A DNA stretch of 63,417 nt from Streptomyces sp. G-G2 (GTDB lineage Bacteria; Actinomycetota; Actinomycetes; Streptomycetales; Streptomycetaceae): assembly GCF_030063135.1 (NCBI RefSeq), contig NZ_JASISO010000048.1, forward strand, positions 1-63,417, in the 5' to 3' direction. Within the stretch, counting starts at the first letter, position 1. Each line of letters begins with the position of its first letter. Positions 7,877 to 15,750 of the stretch are shown here, one piece after another. The position numbers and the translations under genes are program-made. Under the pieces are notes generated by a model that saw only the letters and a program-made list of their open reading frames with translations, searched no databases and was not told where the DNA came from.

Positions 7877-10518
7877 GTCAGATTCCTCTTCTTCACTGGA
7901 ACATTCCGATGGGTCACGGCCCCGTGGTACGGGACCGGCTCTGGGACCGCCGCGGCCTGCCGCAGCGGTGGGAGGAACGGCAGCTGCGCGCGCCCGCCGG
8001 GCGCGGCGCTGCCGAGGGCGAGCAGTGCTCCCGCGGTGCCCGTGGACAGGTCCATGGACAGCCGCATCAACTGCTCGCCGGGGAAGGCCAGATGGCCCTG
8101 GTAGGGCACCGCGTGCCGGGCCAGGGCATCGATCTGGCGCGCGAGGTCGCCGGCGCGGGTGCCGGGCCCCGGTGTGGTGGTCCGCGCCAGGTAGAGCACC
8201 ATCCCGGCAGCGCCGCGGAACAGTCCGGGCTGCGCGTAGAAGGTGGCCTGGGCGGCCCGTACGATCTCCAGCCGGGCCTGCTCGAACCGCGGCTCGGAGC
8301 CGTGCCCGAGCCAGTCGTCCAGCACCATGCCGATGCCCACGCTCCCGGCGCCGAGGTAGGGCATCGTGCGCCACCCCTCGTCCACCTGGAGCGTACCGAA
8401 AGCGCTGGTGACGCACCGGTCGAGGTCGCGGTGCAGCGCTTGGCCGGCCAGGTCCAGGTACTCCTGGTCGCCGGTGCGTTCGAACAGGCGCAGGAACAGC
8501 AGGGCCGGACCGGAACCGCCGTGCAGCAGCCCGGCGCGGGTCAGCCCCGCCGCCGCCCGCGCGGCCAGTTCGGCGCAGCGCACCGCGGCCGTGTGCAGCT
8601 CGCTCTCGCCGGTCGCCGTACCCAGCGCGTCCAGGGCCAGCCCCACGCCCGCCAGGCCGCTGTACAGATCCGGGCCCGTGTCCTGCCAGGGCTGGGCCAG
8701 CAGCCGTTCGGCGAGGGCGAGCGCGGAATCCCGGTGACCGAGCCGGTCCAGGGTCCAGGCGGTGCCCGCCAGGCCGTCGTAGAAGCCGAGCGGGGTGCCG
8801 GAGCCGGGGTCCGCCGCCTTCGCCAGCAGCCATTCCTCGGCCTCTGGCCAGGGATCGGCGCCGGTCTCGGCCAGCGCGTAGAGCACCCCGGCCGCGCCGT
8901 ATCCGAAGCAGGCGCCACCGCCCTCGGCGGCGAACTGGGCGATGTCGCCCGGGAAGAACCGGTCGGTCCGGCCGGGCGTCGCCGAGGCACGCAGGGCCGC
9001 CGTCATGGAGTCCCGGGCCGCGGGCCAGTCCCCGGGCGCGACGGGCAGGTACGGTCCGGCCGGGGCCGGTATCCGGCCCGCGACGGACCCGGAGTCCTCG
9101 TCCGGGCCGGACAGGATCTCCTCGACGGCCTCGTCCAGGAACCGGCGCGGTACCGGGAACTGCTCGGCGGCGATCGCCGCCAGATGCGCCGCCTTCGCCC
9201 GGTCCAGCGCGAACAGGCTGGTCAGTGGCAGGAAGAGGGCCAGCCGCAGGCACGCGAGGGCGTACCGGTCCACAGCGAACCCGCGGCGCCCGGCCGGGGC
9301 GACGAACGCGGGGTTGGCGACGGTCTGCCGCAGCCCCTCGTCGACGTGCGCGGCGGCCTCGAAGTCCAGCAGGGCCACGGACGGTTCACCCGAGGAGTCC
9401 TCGTCGACCATGATGTTGAACAGGTGCAGATCATTGAAGACCACCCCGCGGGCGTGCACCGCGGCCACGGCCTCGGTCACCCGCTCGTGGATCTTCAGCG
9501 CCCACTCGGTGTACTCGGCGAGTTCGGCGGGCCCCGGATCCGCCTCGATCAGCGGGTGCCTGCGGGCGAAGTAGGTGTTGAGCGGCTTGCCCTCCAGGTA
9601 CTGGAGGACCAGGAAGTGGTGGTCGCCCACCGTGAAGGAGCCGCGCACGGCCGGTACGCAGTCCAGCCCGGCGAGCCGCTCCAGCGCGGTCCGCTCCCGG
9701 TGCAGCCGGGCCACCGCGTCCGCGCCGTCGGCCGCGAGCCCCGCGTACGGCCGGGCCTCCTTGAGCACGACCGGCTCACCGGTCCGGATGTCCCGGGCGG
9801 CGTAGACCCCGCCGCCGTTGGAGAAGTGCAGGGCCCGCTCGACCCGGTAGGGGAGGTCGGCGAGGGTGACGGACGAGCGCGCTTCGAGGTGCGGCTTCAG
9901 GAAGGGCGGCAGCTCCACCCACTCCGGGGGCTGGAACACCGGCCCCCGCGTGTCGGGCACGAGCCGGCCTTCCGGGTCCTGGACCGCCGGGACCAGGTCA
10001 CCGCGCTCGTCGTAGCAGTGGCGCAGGGTGAAGCTCCCGTACCGCAGGTGGACGGGGCCCGCGCCCCAGCGCAGATCGCTCAGGATGTACGGACCGGGCT
10101 CGCCGGACAGCAGCTCGTCGAGGTCCTCGGCGATGCCGCGGCACTGCTCCTCGTCGGCCGGGTACACCGTGAGGAACTTGCCGCTGGCCGCACGGTCGGC
10201 GTACTTGGCGTTGCGCAGGTGGAGCAGGTAGCGGCTCGGCACGAACTTGAAGGCGATGTCCCGGGCCACGCAGTAGTCGTACACCCGCTCCAGCACCGAC
10301 CCGGCGTTGTCCAGGCAGGCCGACACGTGGATCTTCCAGCCCTGGGAGGGGAGTTCGCTGTCGATCGGCCGCAGGGCGTACCAGTCGCCGCTGCGGTGCG
10401 AGCGCCATCCCTCGGGAACGGGGGCGAGCGCGGCCGGGTAGTTCTCCTCGACCCGCCGGTACGGCGCGTCGTAGAACCAGCGGTCTGCGTCGCAGAAGGC
10501 GGCGTACCCCTTGTTCAC
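7873..10518 (-). CDS. ramC: RamC, class III lanthionine synthetase (LanKC)
   Basis: Predicted 881-aa membrane-associated enzyme that phosphorylates and dehydrates Ser in RamS and then cyclises onto Cys. There are three regions. The N-terminal lyase-like part starts at about NKGYAAFCDADRWFYD. A protein-kinase-like domain lies near residues 220-480, with ATP-anchoring VVLKEARPY, catalytic loop GVVFNDLHLFNIMVDED and metal-binding LLDFEAAAH. The C-terminal LanC-like barrel has repeated GLAG/GGSGPALL motifs (YDGLAGTAW, YSGLAGVGLAL, LLHGGSGPALLFL). GTG 10518 is preferred over the start 14 codons upstream because GAGGGAG precedes it at suitable distance. It leads the ramC-ramS-ramAB operon, whose promoter faces away from ramR. 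Confidence 0.93.
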   Translation of the reverse strand: MNKGYAAFCDADRWFYDAPYRRVEENYPAALAPVPEGWRSHRSGDWYALRPIDSELPSQGWKIHVSACLDNAGSVLERVYDYCVARDIAFKFVPSRYLLHLRNAKYADRAASGKFLTVYPADEEQCRGIAEDLDELLSGEPGPYILSDLRWGAGPVHLRYGSFTLRHCYDERGDLVPAVQDPEGRLVPDTRGPVFQPPEWVELPPFLKPHLEARSSVTLADLPYRVERALHFSNGGGVYAARDIRTGEPVVLKEARPYAGLAADGADAVARLHRERTALERLAGLDCVPAVRGSFTVGDHHFLVLQYLEGKPLNTYFARRHPLIEADPGPAELAEYTEWALKIHERVTEAVAAVHARGVVFNDLHLFNIMVDEDSSGEPSVALLDFEAAAHVDEGLRQTVANPAFVAPAGRRGFAVDRYALACLRLALFLPLTSLFALDRAKAAHLAAIAAEQFPVPRRFLDEAVEEILSGPDEDSGSVAGRIPAPAGPYLPVAPGDWPAARDSMTAALRASATPGRTDRFFPGDIAQFAAEGGGACFGYGAAGVLYALAETGADPWPEAEEWLLAKAADPGSGTPLGFYDGLAGTAWTLDRLGHRDSALALAERLLAQPWQDTGPDLYSGLAGVGLALDALGTATGESELHTAAVRCAELAARAAAGLTRAGLLHGGSGPALLFLRLFERTGDQEYLDLAGQALHRDLDRCVTSAFGTLQVDEGWRTMPYLGAGSVGIGMVLDDWLGHGSEPRFEQARLEIVRAAQATFYAQPGLFRGAAGMVLYLARTTTPGPGTRAGDLARQIDALARHAVPYQGHLAFPGEQLMRLSMDLSTGTAGALLALGSAAPGGRAQLPFLPPLRQAAAVPEPVPYHGAVTHRNVPVKKRNLT

Positions 10519-10555
10519 CCGTACTCCCTCGGTCGGTCGGTGGCTGAACCACCGT

Positions 10556-10623
10556 GTCACCAGCGCCGGGTGCCGCGACAGTCACGCCTGTCACCGACGG
10601 GATGTGCGCTACGCACGCGTCAC
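10556..10623. promoter_or_regulatory. GTCAC-repeat region upstream of ramC, candidate operator
   Basis: Four copies of GTCAC occur at 10556-10560, 10581-10585, 10590-10594 and 10619-10623, just upstream of the ramC start. On the ramC strand the central pair reads GTGAC-AGGC-GTGAC. A regulator such as RamR or a global Bld factor could bind here; this is an inference from position and repetition only. Confidence 0.35.
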
Positions 10624-10715
10624 TTGGCACATACGGGTGCAGATCGCGCTGACGTACGGTCGAGGAGGGCGCCGGAACGGCTGGTCGGCGGGGTGACCGT
10701 AGGTCTGCCGTCCGG

Positions 10716-11615
10716 GTGCGAGCCGGGAGGGCCGTGGCGTGGCGCGGGAGAGCGGCCGGTCCCGCGGCCCAGGCTGTCCCTTCCGGATGTCGTCCGGCCC
10801 GATCCGGAAGAGACAGCCCGGCCCAGGCGGCCGGACGACCAGGACAGGTAGGTGCGCCGTGCCCCGTTCCGCAGCTCCCCCGACCCTCAGGCCGGGGCGG
10901 ACCGGCAGGGGGGCCGGTCTCCGTGCTGGTCCTGCTGGCCCTGTGCGCGTTCGGGCTCGGCCCCGCCGGCGCGGCGGCCGCCTCGGACCCCGGACCGTCC
11001 GGACCCGGGTCCGCGACCACCCCGCTGTACGTCTCCGACACCGGCCACGACCGGGTGGTGCGGCTCACGGCCGACGACTCCGGCCAGCGCGACGTACCCG
11101 TGACCGGGCTGAACGATCCGCTGGGCCTGGCGCTCGACGCGAGCGGCGCCCTGTACATCGCCGACGCCTTCCACAACCGGGTGGTGCGCGTCGCCCCGGA
11201 CGGCGGCGGGCAGAGCACGGTCGCGCTCACCGGGCTCAACACGCCCACCGGTCTGGCCGTCCCGCCCGCCAGGACCCGGCTGCGGACGGCGCCCGCCACC
11301 GCTTGGCAAGAGTCCCACCCGCAGACCCTGACCGTCACGGGCCTCTCGGCCACCCTCACCACCGGGCGGAACACCCCGGTGCCCGGCCAGCCGGTGGTGT
11401 TCAGCGACGTGCGGCGCGAACGGACCCTGTGCACGGCCGTCACCGGCCGCCGTGGCACGGCCCGCTGCGGGGCGGTCCTCCACGCGCCGTCCGCGGTACT
11501 GGACCGCCTCACCGAGAGCCTCCTGCGGCGCGGCTACCTCGCCGGGTACGCGGGCACCCGGCTCCACGCACCGGCGTCCGCCCGGGGTGCCGTCCGGGCG
11601 GACGCGGGATCGTAG
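10716..11615 (+). CDS. Secreted NHL-repeat protein, 5' end uncertain, possible frameshift
   Basis: The open frame gives up to 299 aa. A hydrophobic export segment (SVLVLLALCAFGLGP followed by AGAAAAS) leads into two NHL beta-propeller repeats (LYVSDTGHDRVVRL, LYIADAFHNRVVRV) and a C-terminal Ig-like stretch with two Cys. NHL repeats normally come in six for a full propeller, so this is a short version. The in-frame upstream part is implausible as a signal peptide (about 69 residues before the hydrophobic core). A better start, GTG 10859 with purines upstream, is in another frame and joins exactly if one G is dropped from the G6 run at 10908-10913. It may be a frameshifted gene or contain a sequence error. 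Role unknown; possibly a cell-surface partner of the neighbouring ram genes. Confidence 0.55.
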   Translation: MRAGRAVAWRGRAAGPAAQAVPSGCRPARSGRDSPAQAAGRPGQVGAPCPVPQLPRPSGRGGPAGGPVSVLVLLALCAFGLGPAGAAAASDPGPSGPGSATTPLYVSDTGHDRVVRLTADDSGQRDVPVTGLNDPLGLALDASGALYIADAFHNRVVRVAPDGGGQSTVALTGLNTPTGLAVPPARTRLRTAPATAWQESHPQTLTVTGLSATLTTGRNTPVPGQPVVFSDVRRERTLCTAVTGRRGTARCGAVLHAPSAVLDRLTESLLRRGYLAGYAGTRLHAPASARGAVRADAGS

Positions 11616-11637
11616 GCGGGCGGTCCGGCGGGGCGGC

Positions 11638-12618
11638 TCAGCTCATCCAGGGCCGCCAGACGTCCTCGTGGCGCTCCACCCACTTCTGCGCCGCCTGCGC
11701 CGGGGACAGCTTCTCCTCGGCGATCATCAGCGAGACCTCGTTCTGGTCCTCGACGGTCCAGTGGAACTTCTTGAGGAAACCGGCCGCCGTTCCGCCCCCG
11801 TCGGCGAAGCGCGCGTTGAGGTACTTGCGCAGCGGGGTGTGCGGGTACGCGCAGGCCACCTTCTCCGGGTCGGCGTCGCAGCCCTCGGTGTACTCGGGCA
11901 GTTTCACCTCCGTCATCGGGACCCGTTCGAACAGCCACTGGGGCTTGTACCAGTAGGTCAGGAAGGGCTTCTTCTCCTTCGCGAACTGCTTGATCTGGGT
12001 GATCTGCGCGGCCTCGGAGCCCGCGAAGACCACCTCCAGGTCCAGCCCCAGGTTCTTCACCAGCGCCTTGTCGTTGGTGACGTACGAGGGGGAGCCGTCC
12101 ATCAGCTGGCCCTTGCCGCGGCTCTCGGGCGTGCGCAGCTGAGCGGTGTACTTGCCGAGGTTCTTCCAGTCGGTGACGTCCGGATGTTCCTGGGCGAAGT
12201 ACGTCGGCACGAACCAGCCGATGTGGCCCGTGACGCCCAGCTCGCCGCCGTCGACGATGGTCTTCTTGTTCTCGACGTACCGCTTCTGCTGCTCGGGGTG
12301 GCCCCAGTCCTCCAGGATCGCGTCGACGCGGCCCTGGCTGAGGGCGTCCCACGCGGGCACCTCGTCCACCTGGACGGTGTCCACGCGGTAGCCCAGCTCG
12401 TGTTCGAGCAGGTACCCGGCGACGGCGGTGTTGGCCTGCGCGCCGACCCAGGACTGCACGGACAGCGTGACGGTCTTCGCGCCCCGGGCGGCGGCGTAGG
12501 GAGAGGTCTGGCGGGTCATGTCGGCGGCCCCGCAGCCGGTGAGCACGGCCAGCGAGGTCGCGGCGGCCAGTGCGGCGGCGATCCGGCGGCGGGGGCGTCC
12601 CGCGGTGACGTACGGCAT
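11638..12618 (-). CDS. Glycine betaine/choline ABC transporter substrate-binding lipoprotein
   Basis: Predicted 326-aa lipoprotein of the OpuAC family that binds quaternary amines outside the membrane. The signal segment RRIAAALAAATSLAVLTGCG ends in the lipobox LTGC. The mature chain shows the OpuAC pattern (VQSWVGAQANTAVAGYLLEHE, ILEDWGHPEQQKRYV, ANDSLMIAEEKLSPAQ-like C-terminal helix). The Trp-rich loops are compatible with an aromatic cage for a trimethylammonium group. It is the last gene of the five-gene operon starting at 18889; only one base separates it from the permease stop. Confidence 0.9.
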   Translation of the reverse strand: MPYVTAGRPRRRIAAALAAATSLAVLTGCGAADMTRQTSPYAAARGAKTVTLSVQSWVGAQANTAVAGYLLEHELGYRVDTVQVDEVPAWDALSQGRVDAILEDWGHPEQQKRYVENKKTIVDGGELGVTGHIGWFVPTYFAQEHPDVTDWKNLGKYTAQLRTPESRGKGQLMDGSPSYVTNDKALVKNLGLDLEVVFAGSEAAQITQIKQFAKEKKPFLTYWYKPQWLFERVPMTEVKLPEYTEGCDADPEKVACAYPHTPLRKYLNARFADGGGTAAGFLKKFHWTVEDQNEVSLMIAEEKLSPAQAAQKWVERHEDVWRPWMS

Positions 12619-12619
12619 C

Positions 12620-14653
12620 TCAGGCCTCCTTCGCGGGCTGGGTGACGCGGTCGAGCATCAGGCCCAGGCAGACGATCGCGGCGCCCGCCACCAGGCCGGT
12701 GGCCAGGTCGCCCTGGGCGAGGCCGAGCACGACGGAGTAGCCGAGGGCGCCACCGCCGACCAGCCCGCCGATGATGACGACGGCGAGCACCAGGACCACG
12801 GCCTGGTTGACGGCCAGCAGCAACGCGGGCCGGGCGAGCGGTAGTTGGACCTGGCGCAGCTGCTGGGCCCCGGTCGCACCGAGGGAACGGGCCGCCTCCA
12901 AAGCGGCGGGGTCGACCTCGCGCAGCCCCTGGGTGGTGATGCGGATGACGGCGGGCAGCGCGTACACGACGGCGGCGGCCGCGGCCGGGGCGCGGCCGAC
13001 CCCGAACAGGGCGACGACCGGGATCAGGTACACGAACTGCGGCATGGTCTGGCAGACGTCCAGCACGGGCCGCAGCAGCCGCTCGGCACGGGCGCTGCGG
13101 GCGGCCCCGACGGAGATCGCGAAGCCGAGTACGAGGGTCACCGCGACGGCGGCGAGCACCTGCGAGAGCGTGTCCAGCGCGGGCTCCCACACGCCCAGCA
13201 CACCGATGGCGGCCAGGGCGAGGACGGCGGTGAGGGCCGTGCGCCAGGTGCCGACCACGACGCCGATGGCGCCGACCAGCAGCAGGAGCAGCCACCACGG
13301 GGTGGACTGGAGCCCGGTGCGCAGCGGGTCGAGGAGCCAGCCCGTGAAGCGGGCGGCCCAGTCGGCGGTGCCGCCGACGACGGGCACCCCGGAGTACAGG
13401 TGGTCGGTCATCCAGGCGACGGCGCGGTTGACGGGAGCCGCGAGGGACACCGTCCACGAGCCGGGCCACTGCGCGGTGCCCAGCATCCGGCCCGCGACCG
13501 CCACGGCGACGGCCGCGAGGAGGCAGAGCAGCCGCCCGTACCAGCCCGCGAACACCCGCCGCAGGAAGCCCTGTTCCGCGGCCGGGGTGGCACTGGCGCC
13601 GAGCCGGGCACCGGCGGCGTCGGCCGTCCGGTCCAGGATCACGGCCAGCAGCACGATCGGGATGCCCGCGGCGAGGGCCGCGCCGACGTCCACGGACGCC
13701 AGGGCCTGGTAGACCCGGTCGCCGAGGCCGCCCGCGCCGATCACGGACGCGATGACGGCCATCGAGAGGCCCGTCATGATGGCCTGGTTGACGCCCAGCA
13801 GGATCGGTCCACGGGCCAGCGGGAGCCGGGCGGTCAGCAGCTGCTGGCGTCCGGTCGCGCCGAGCGAGGCCGAGGCCTCCAGCACCCCGGCGTCGGCGTC
13901 GCGCAGGCCCAGCGCGGTGAGGCGGGCCATGGGCGGGGCGGCGTAGACGACGGTGGCGAGGACGGCGGCGGGCACCCCGATGCCGAAGACGAGCACCATC
14001 GGCAGCAGGTACGCGAAGGCGGGCAGGATCTGCATGGTGTCGAGCACCGGCCGCAGGACGCGCTCCGTGCGCGGCGAGAGCCCGGCGGCGAGGCCGAGCA
14101 GGCCGCCGACCACGACGGAGGCGGCGACGGCCACGACCATCAGGGCCAGCGTCTGCATGGTGGGCACCCACATGCCGAGCAGCCCGCACACGGCGAACGC
14201 GGCCATGGAGGTCAGCGCGAGCCGGACCCCCGCGAGGCGCCAGGCGACCAGCCCGGCCAGCGCGGTGACCCCGGTCCACCCGGCGGCGAGCAGGACCACG
14301 TACACGGCGCGTACGGACACCACGACGGCATTGCTGACGTGCCCGAAGAAGTAGAGGAACAGCGGGTGGCTGTCCCGGTGGTCGATGATCCAGTCCCCGG
14401 CCCGGCCGAGCGGGGCCGACACGTCGACGGCCAGGGCGCCGGGCCAGTTCCCAGAACCGGGGAACAGGACACCCAGCGCGACCAGTACGGCCGCACCGAC
14501 GGCGAGGGGCAGGACCCTGCGACCGGAACGGACGGACGGGAGCGAACGGGGCTGTCTGGAAAAGGAATCGTCAGCGGAATCGCCCGGGGACCGCACCGCG
14601 TCGGCGGGACGGCGCGGGGACTCCTGGAGCGCGGTTCCGGGCGTGGCGCTCAC
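12620..14653 (-). CDS. Doubled permease of the betaine/choline ABC importer
   Basis: Predicted 677-aa integral membrane protein containing two MetI-like (BPD_transp_1) permease units in tandem. Each unit has its own EAA loop: EASASLGATGRQQLLTARLP in the first and EAARSLGATGAQQLRQVQLP in the second. Most OpuA-type systems use one approximately 280-aa permease as a dimer, so this is an internal duplication or fusion that makes an asymmetric pore from one chain. GTG 14653 overlaps the stop of the ATPase gene (GTGA), so the two should be translationally coupled. The N-terminal 45 residues are hydrophilic and variable. Confidence 0.9.
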   Translation of the reverse strand: MSATPGTALQESPRRPADAVRSPGDSADDSFSRQPRSLPSVRSGRRVLPLAVGAAVLVALGVLFPGSGNWPGALAVDVSAPLGRAGDWIIDHRDSHPLFLYFFGHVSNAVVVSVRAVYVVLLAAGWTGVTALAGLVAWRLAGVRLALTSMAAFAVCGLLGMWVPTMQTLALMVVAVAASVVVGGLLGLAAGLSPRTERVLRPVLDTMQILPAFAYLLPMVLVFGIGVPAAVLATVVYAAPPMARLTALGLRDADAGVLEASASLGATGRQQLLTARLPLARGPILLGVNQAIMTGLSMAVIASVIGAGGLGDRVYQALASVDVGAALAAGIPIVLLAVILDRTADAAGARLGASATPAAEQGFLRRVFAGWYGRLLCLLAAVAVAVAGRMLGTAQWPGSWTVSLAAPVNRAVAWMTDHLYSGVPVVGGTADWAARFTGWLLDPLRTGLQSTPWWLLLLLVGAIGVVVGTWRTALTAVLALAAIGVLGVWEPALDTLSQVLAAVAVTLVLGFAISVGAARSARAERLLRPVLDVCQTMPQFVYLIPVVALFGVGRAPAAAAAVVYALPAVIRITTQGLREVDPAALEAARSLGATGAQQLRQVQLPLARPALLLAVNQAVVLVLAVVIIGGLVGGGALGYSVVLGLAQGDLATGLVAGAAIVCLGLMLDRVTQPAKEA

Positions 14654-15750
14654 GCGGCCACCTCCCCGGCCCGGGGGAAGGGGATGCCCGCGACCACGGC
14701 GAGCAGGGCCGCGTCGTCGACCACGCCCAGGCAGCGGCCCCGGTCTACGACCCGGGCCGGACCGCCGCTGCGGGCGACCGCCTCGATGGCCGCCACGACC
14801 GTGGTCGAGGGGGTGAGGGCCACACCCTGCTCGGCCTCGTCGCCCGCCGCGGGGCGCATGGCGCTGCGCACGGTGAGCACCTGCTCGCGCGGCACGTCCC
14901 GCACGAAGTCCCGTACGTAGTCGTCGGCGGGGGAGCCGACGATCTCCTCGGGGGTGCCCAGCTGCACGATCCGGCCGTCACGCATCAGGGCGATCCGGTC
15001 ACCGAGGCGCAGTGCCTCGGACAGGTCGTGCGTGATGAAGACCATGGTGCGGCCCTCCTCGTGGTGCAGGCGGGCCACCTCCTCCTGCATCTCCCGCCGG
15101 ATCAGCGGGTCGAGCGCGCTGAACGGCTCGTCGAACAGGAGGACTTCGGGGTCGGCGGCGAGGGCGCGGGCCAGGCCCACGCGCTGCTGCTGGCCGCCGG
15201 AGAGCTCGCCCGGGCGACGCTCCTCCAGGCCTTCGAGGCCGACCTTGACGGTCATCTCGGCGGCCTTGGCTCGCCGTTCGGCGCGGCCCATCCCCTGGAT
15301 CTCCAGCCCGTAGGCGACGTTGTCCAGGACCGTACGGTGCGGCAGGAGGCCGAAGTGCTGGAAGACCATGGCGGCGCGGTGCCGGCGCAGCTCCCGCAGC
15401 CGCGCCCGGTCCATGGCCAGGACGTCCTCGCCGTCGATGGCCAGGGAACCGGCCGTGGGCTCGATCAGCCGGGTCAGACAGCGTACGAGCGTGGACTTGC
15501 CGGACCCGGACAGGCCCATGACCACGAAGGACTCGCCCCTGCGGACCTCGAAGCCGACGTCCCGGACGGCGGCGGTGCAGCCGGTCCGCTCGCGCAGTTC
15601 CGCGGCGGTCAGGTCGGCGTGCGCGGAGCCGGGGACCTTGGCGGCCTCGGCCCGGGGGCCGAACACCTTCCACAGGCCGTCCACGGCGAAGACCGGCGGC
15701 CGGGTGTCCGGGGCCGGCCCGGCGGGAACCTTGTCATCAGCGGTGTTCAT
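14650..15750 (-). CDS. Betaine/choline ABC transporter ATP-binding protein with CBS segment
   Basis: Predicted 366-aa ATPase of the OpuAA/ProV group. It shows Walker A GLSGSGKST, Q-loop MVFQHFGLLPH, signature LSGGQQQRVGLARAL, Walker B VLLFDEPFSALDP and the switch His in FITHDLSEAL. The C-terminal part (about residues 275-360) resembles CBS sequence (VRSAMRPAAG, TTVVAAIEAVA, GVVDDAALLAVV), the ionic-strength sensor in this family. ATG 15750 is chosen because it overlaps the stop of the upstream oxidoreductase (ATGA) and the ProV-like N-terminus (VDGLWKVFGP) follows soon after. Confidence 0.92.
   Translation of the reverse strand: MNTADDKVPAGPAPDTRPPVFAVDGLWKVFGPRAEAAKVPGSAHADLTAAELRERTGCTAAVRDVGFEVRRGESFVVMGLSGSGKSTLVRCLTRLIEPTAGSLAIDGEDVLAMDRARLRELRRHRAAMVFQHFGLLPHRTVLDNVAYGLEIQGMGRAERRAKAAEMTVKVGLEGLEERRPGELSGGQQQRVGLARALAADPEVLLFDEPFSALDPLIRREMQEEVARLHHEEGRTMVFITHDLSEALRLGDRIALMRDGRIVQLGTPEEIVGSPADDYVRDFVRDVPREQVLTVRSAMRPAAGDEAEQGVALTPSTTVVAAIEAVARSGGPARVVDRGRCLGVVDDAALLAVVAGIPFPRAGEVAA

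Noticed and set aside
7909..10851. 980-codon plus-strand frame opposite ramC
   Set aside because: Composition is Gly/Gln/Arg/Val-rich without motifs, while the minus strand encodes unmistakable LanKC motifs.
12845..14920. 691-codon plus-strand frame opposite the doubled permease
   Set aside because: Gly/Asp/His-rich shadow; the minus-strand frame has two EAA loops and membrane helices.
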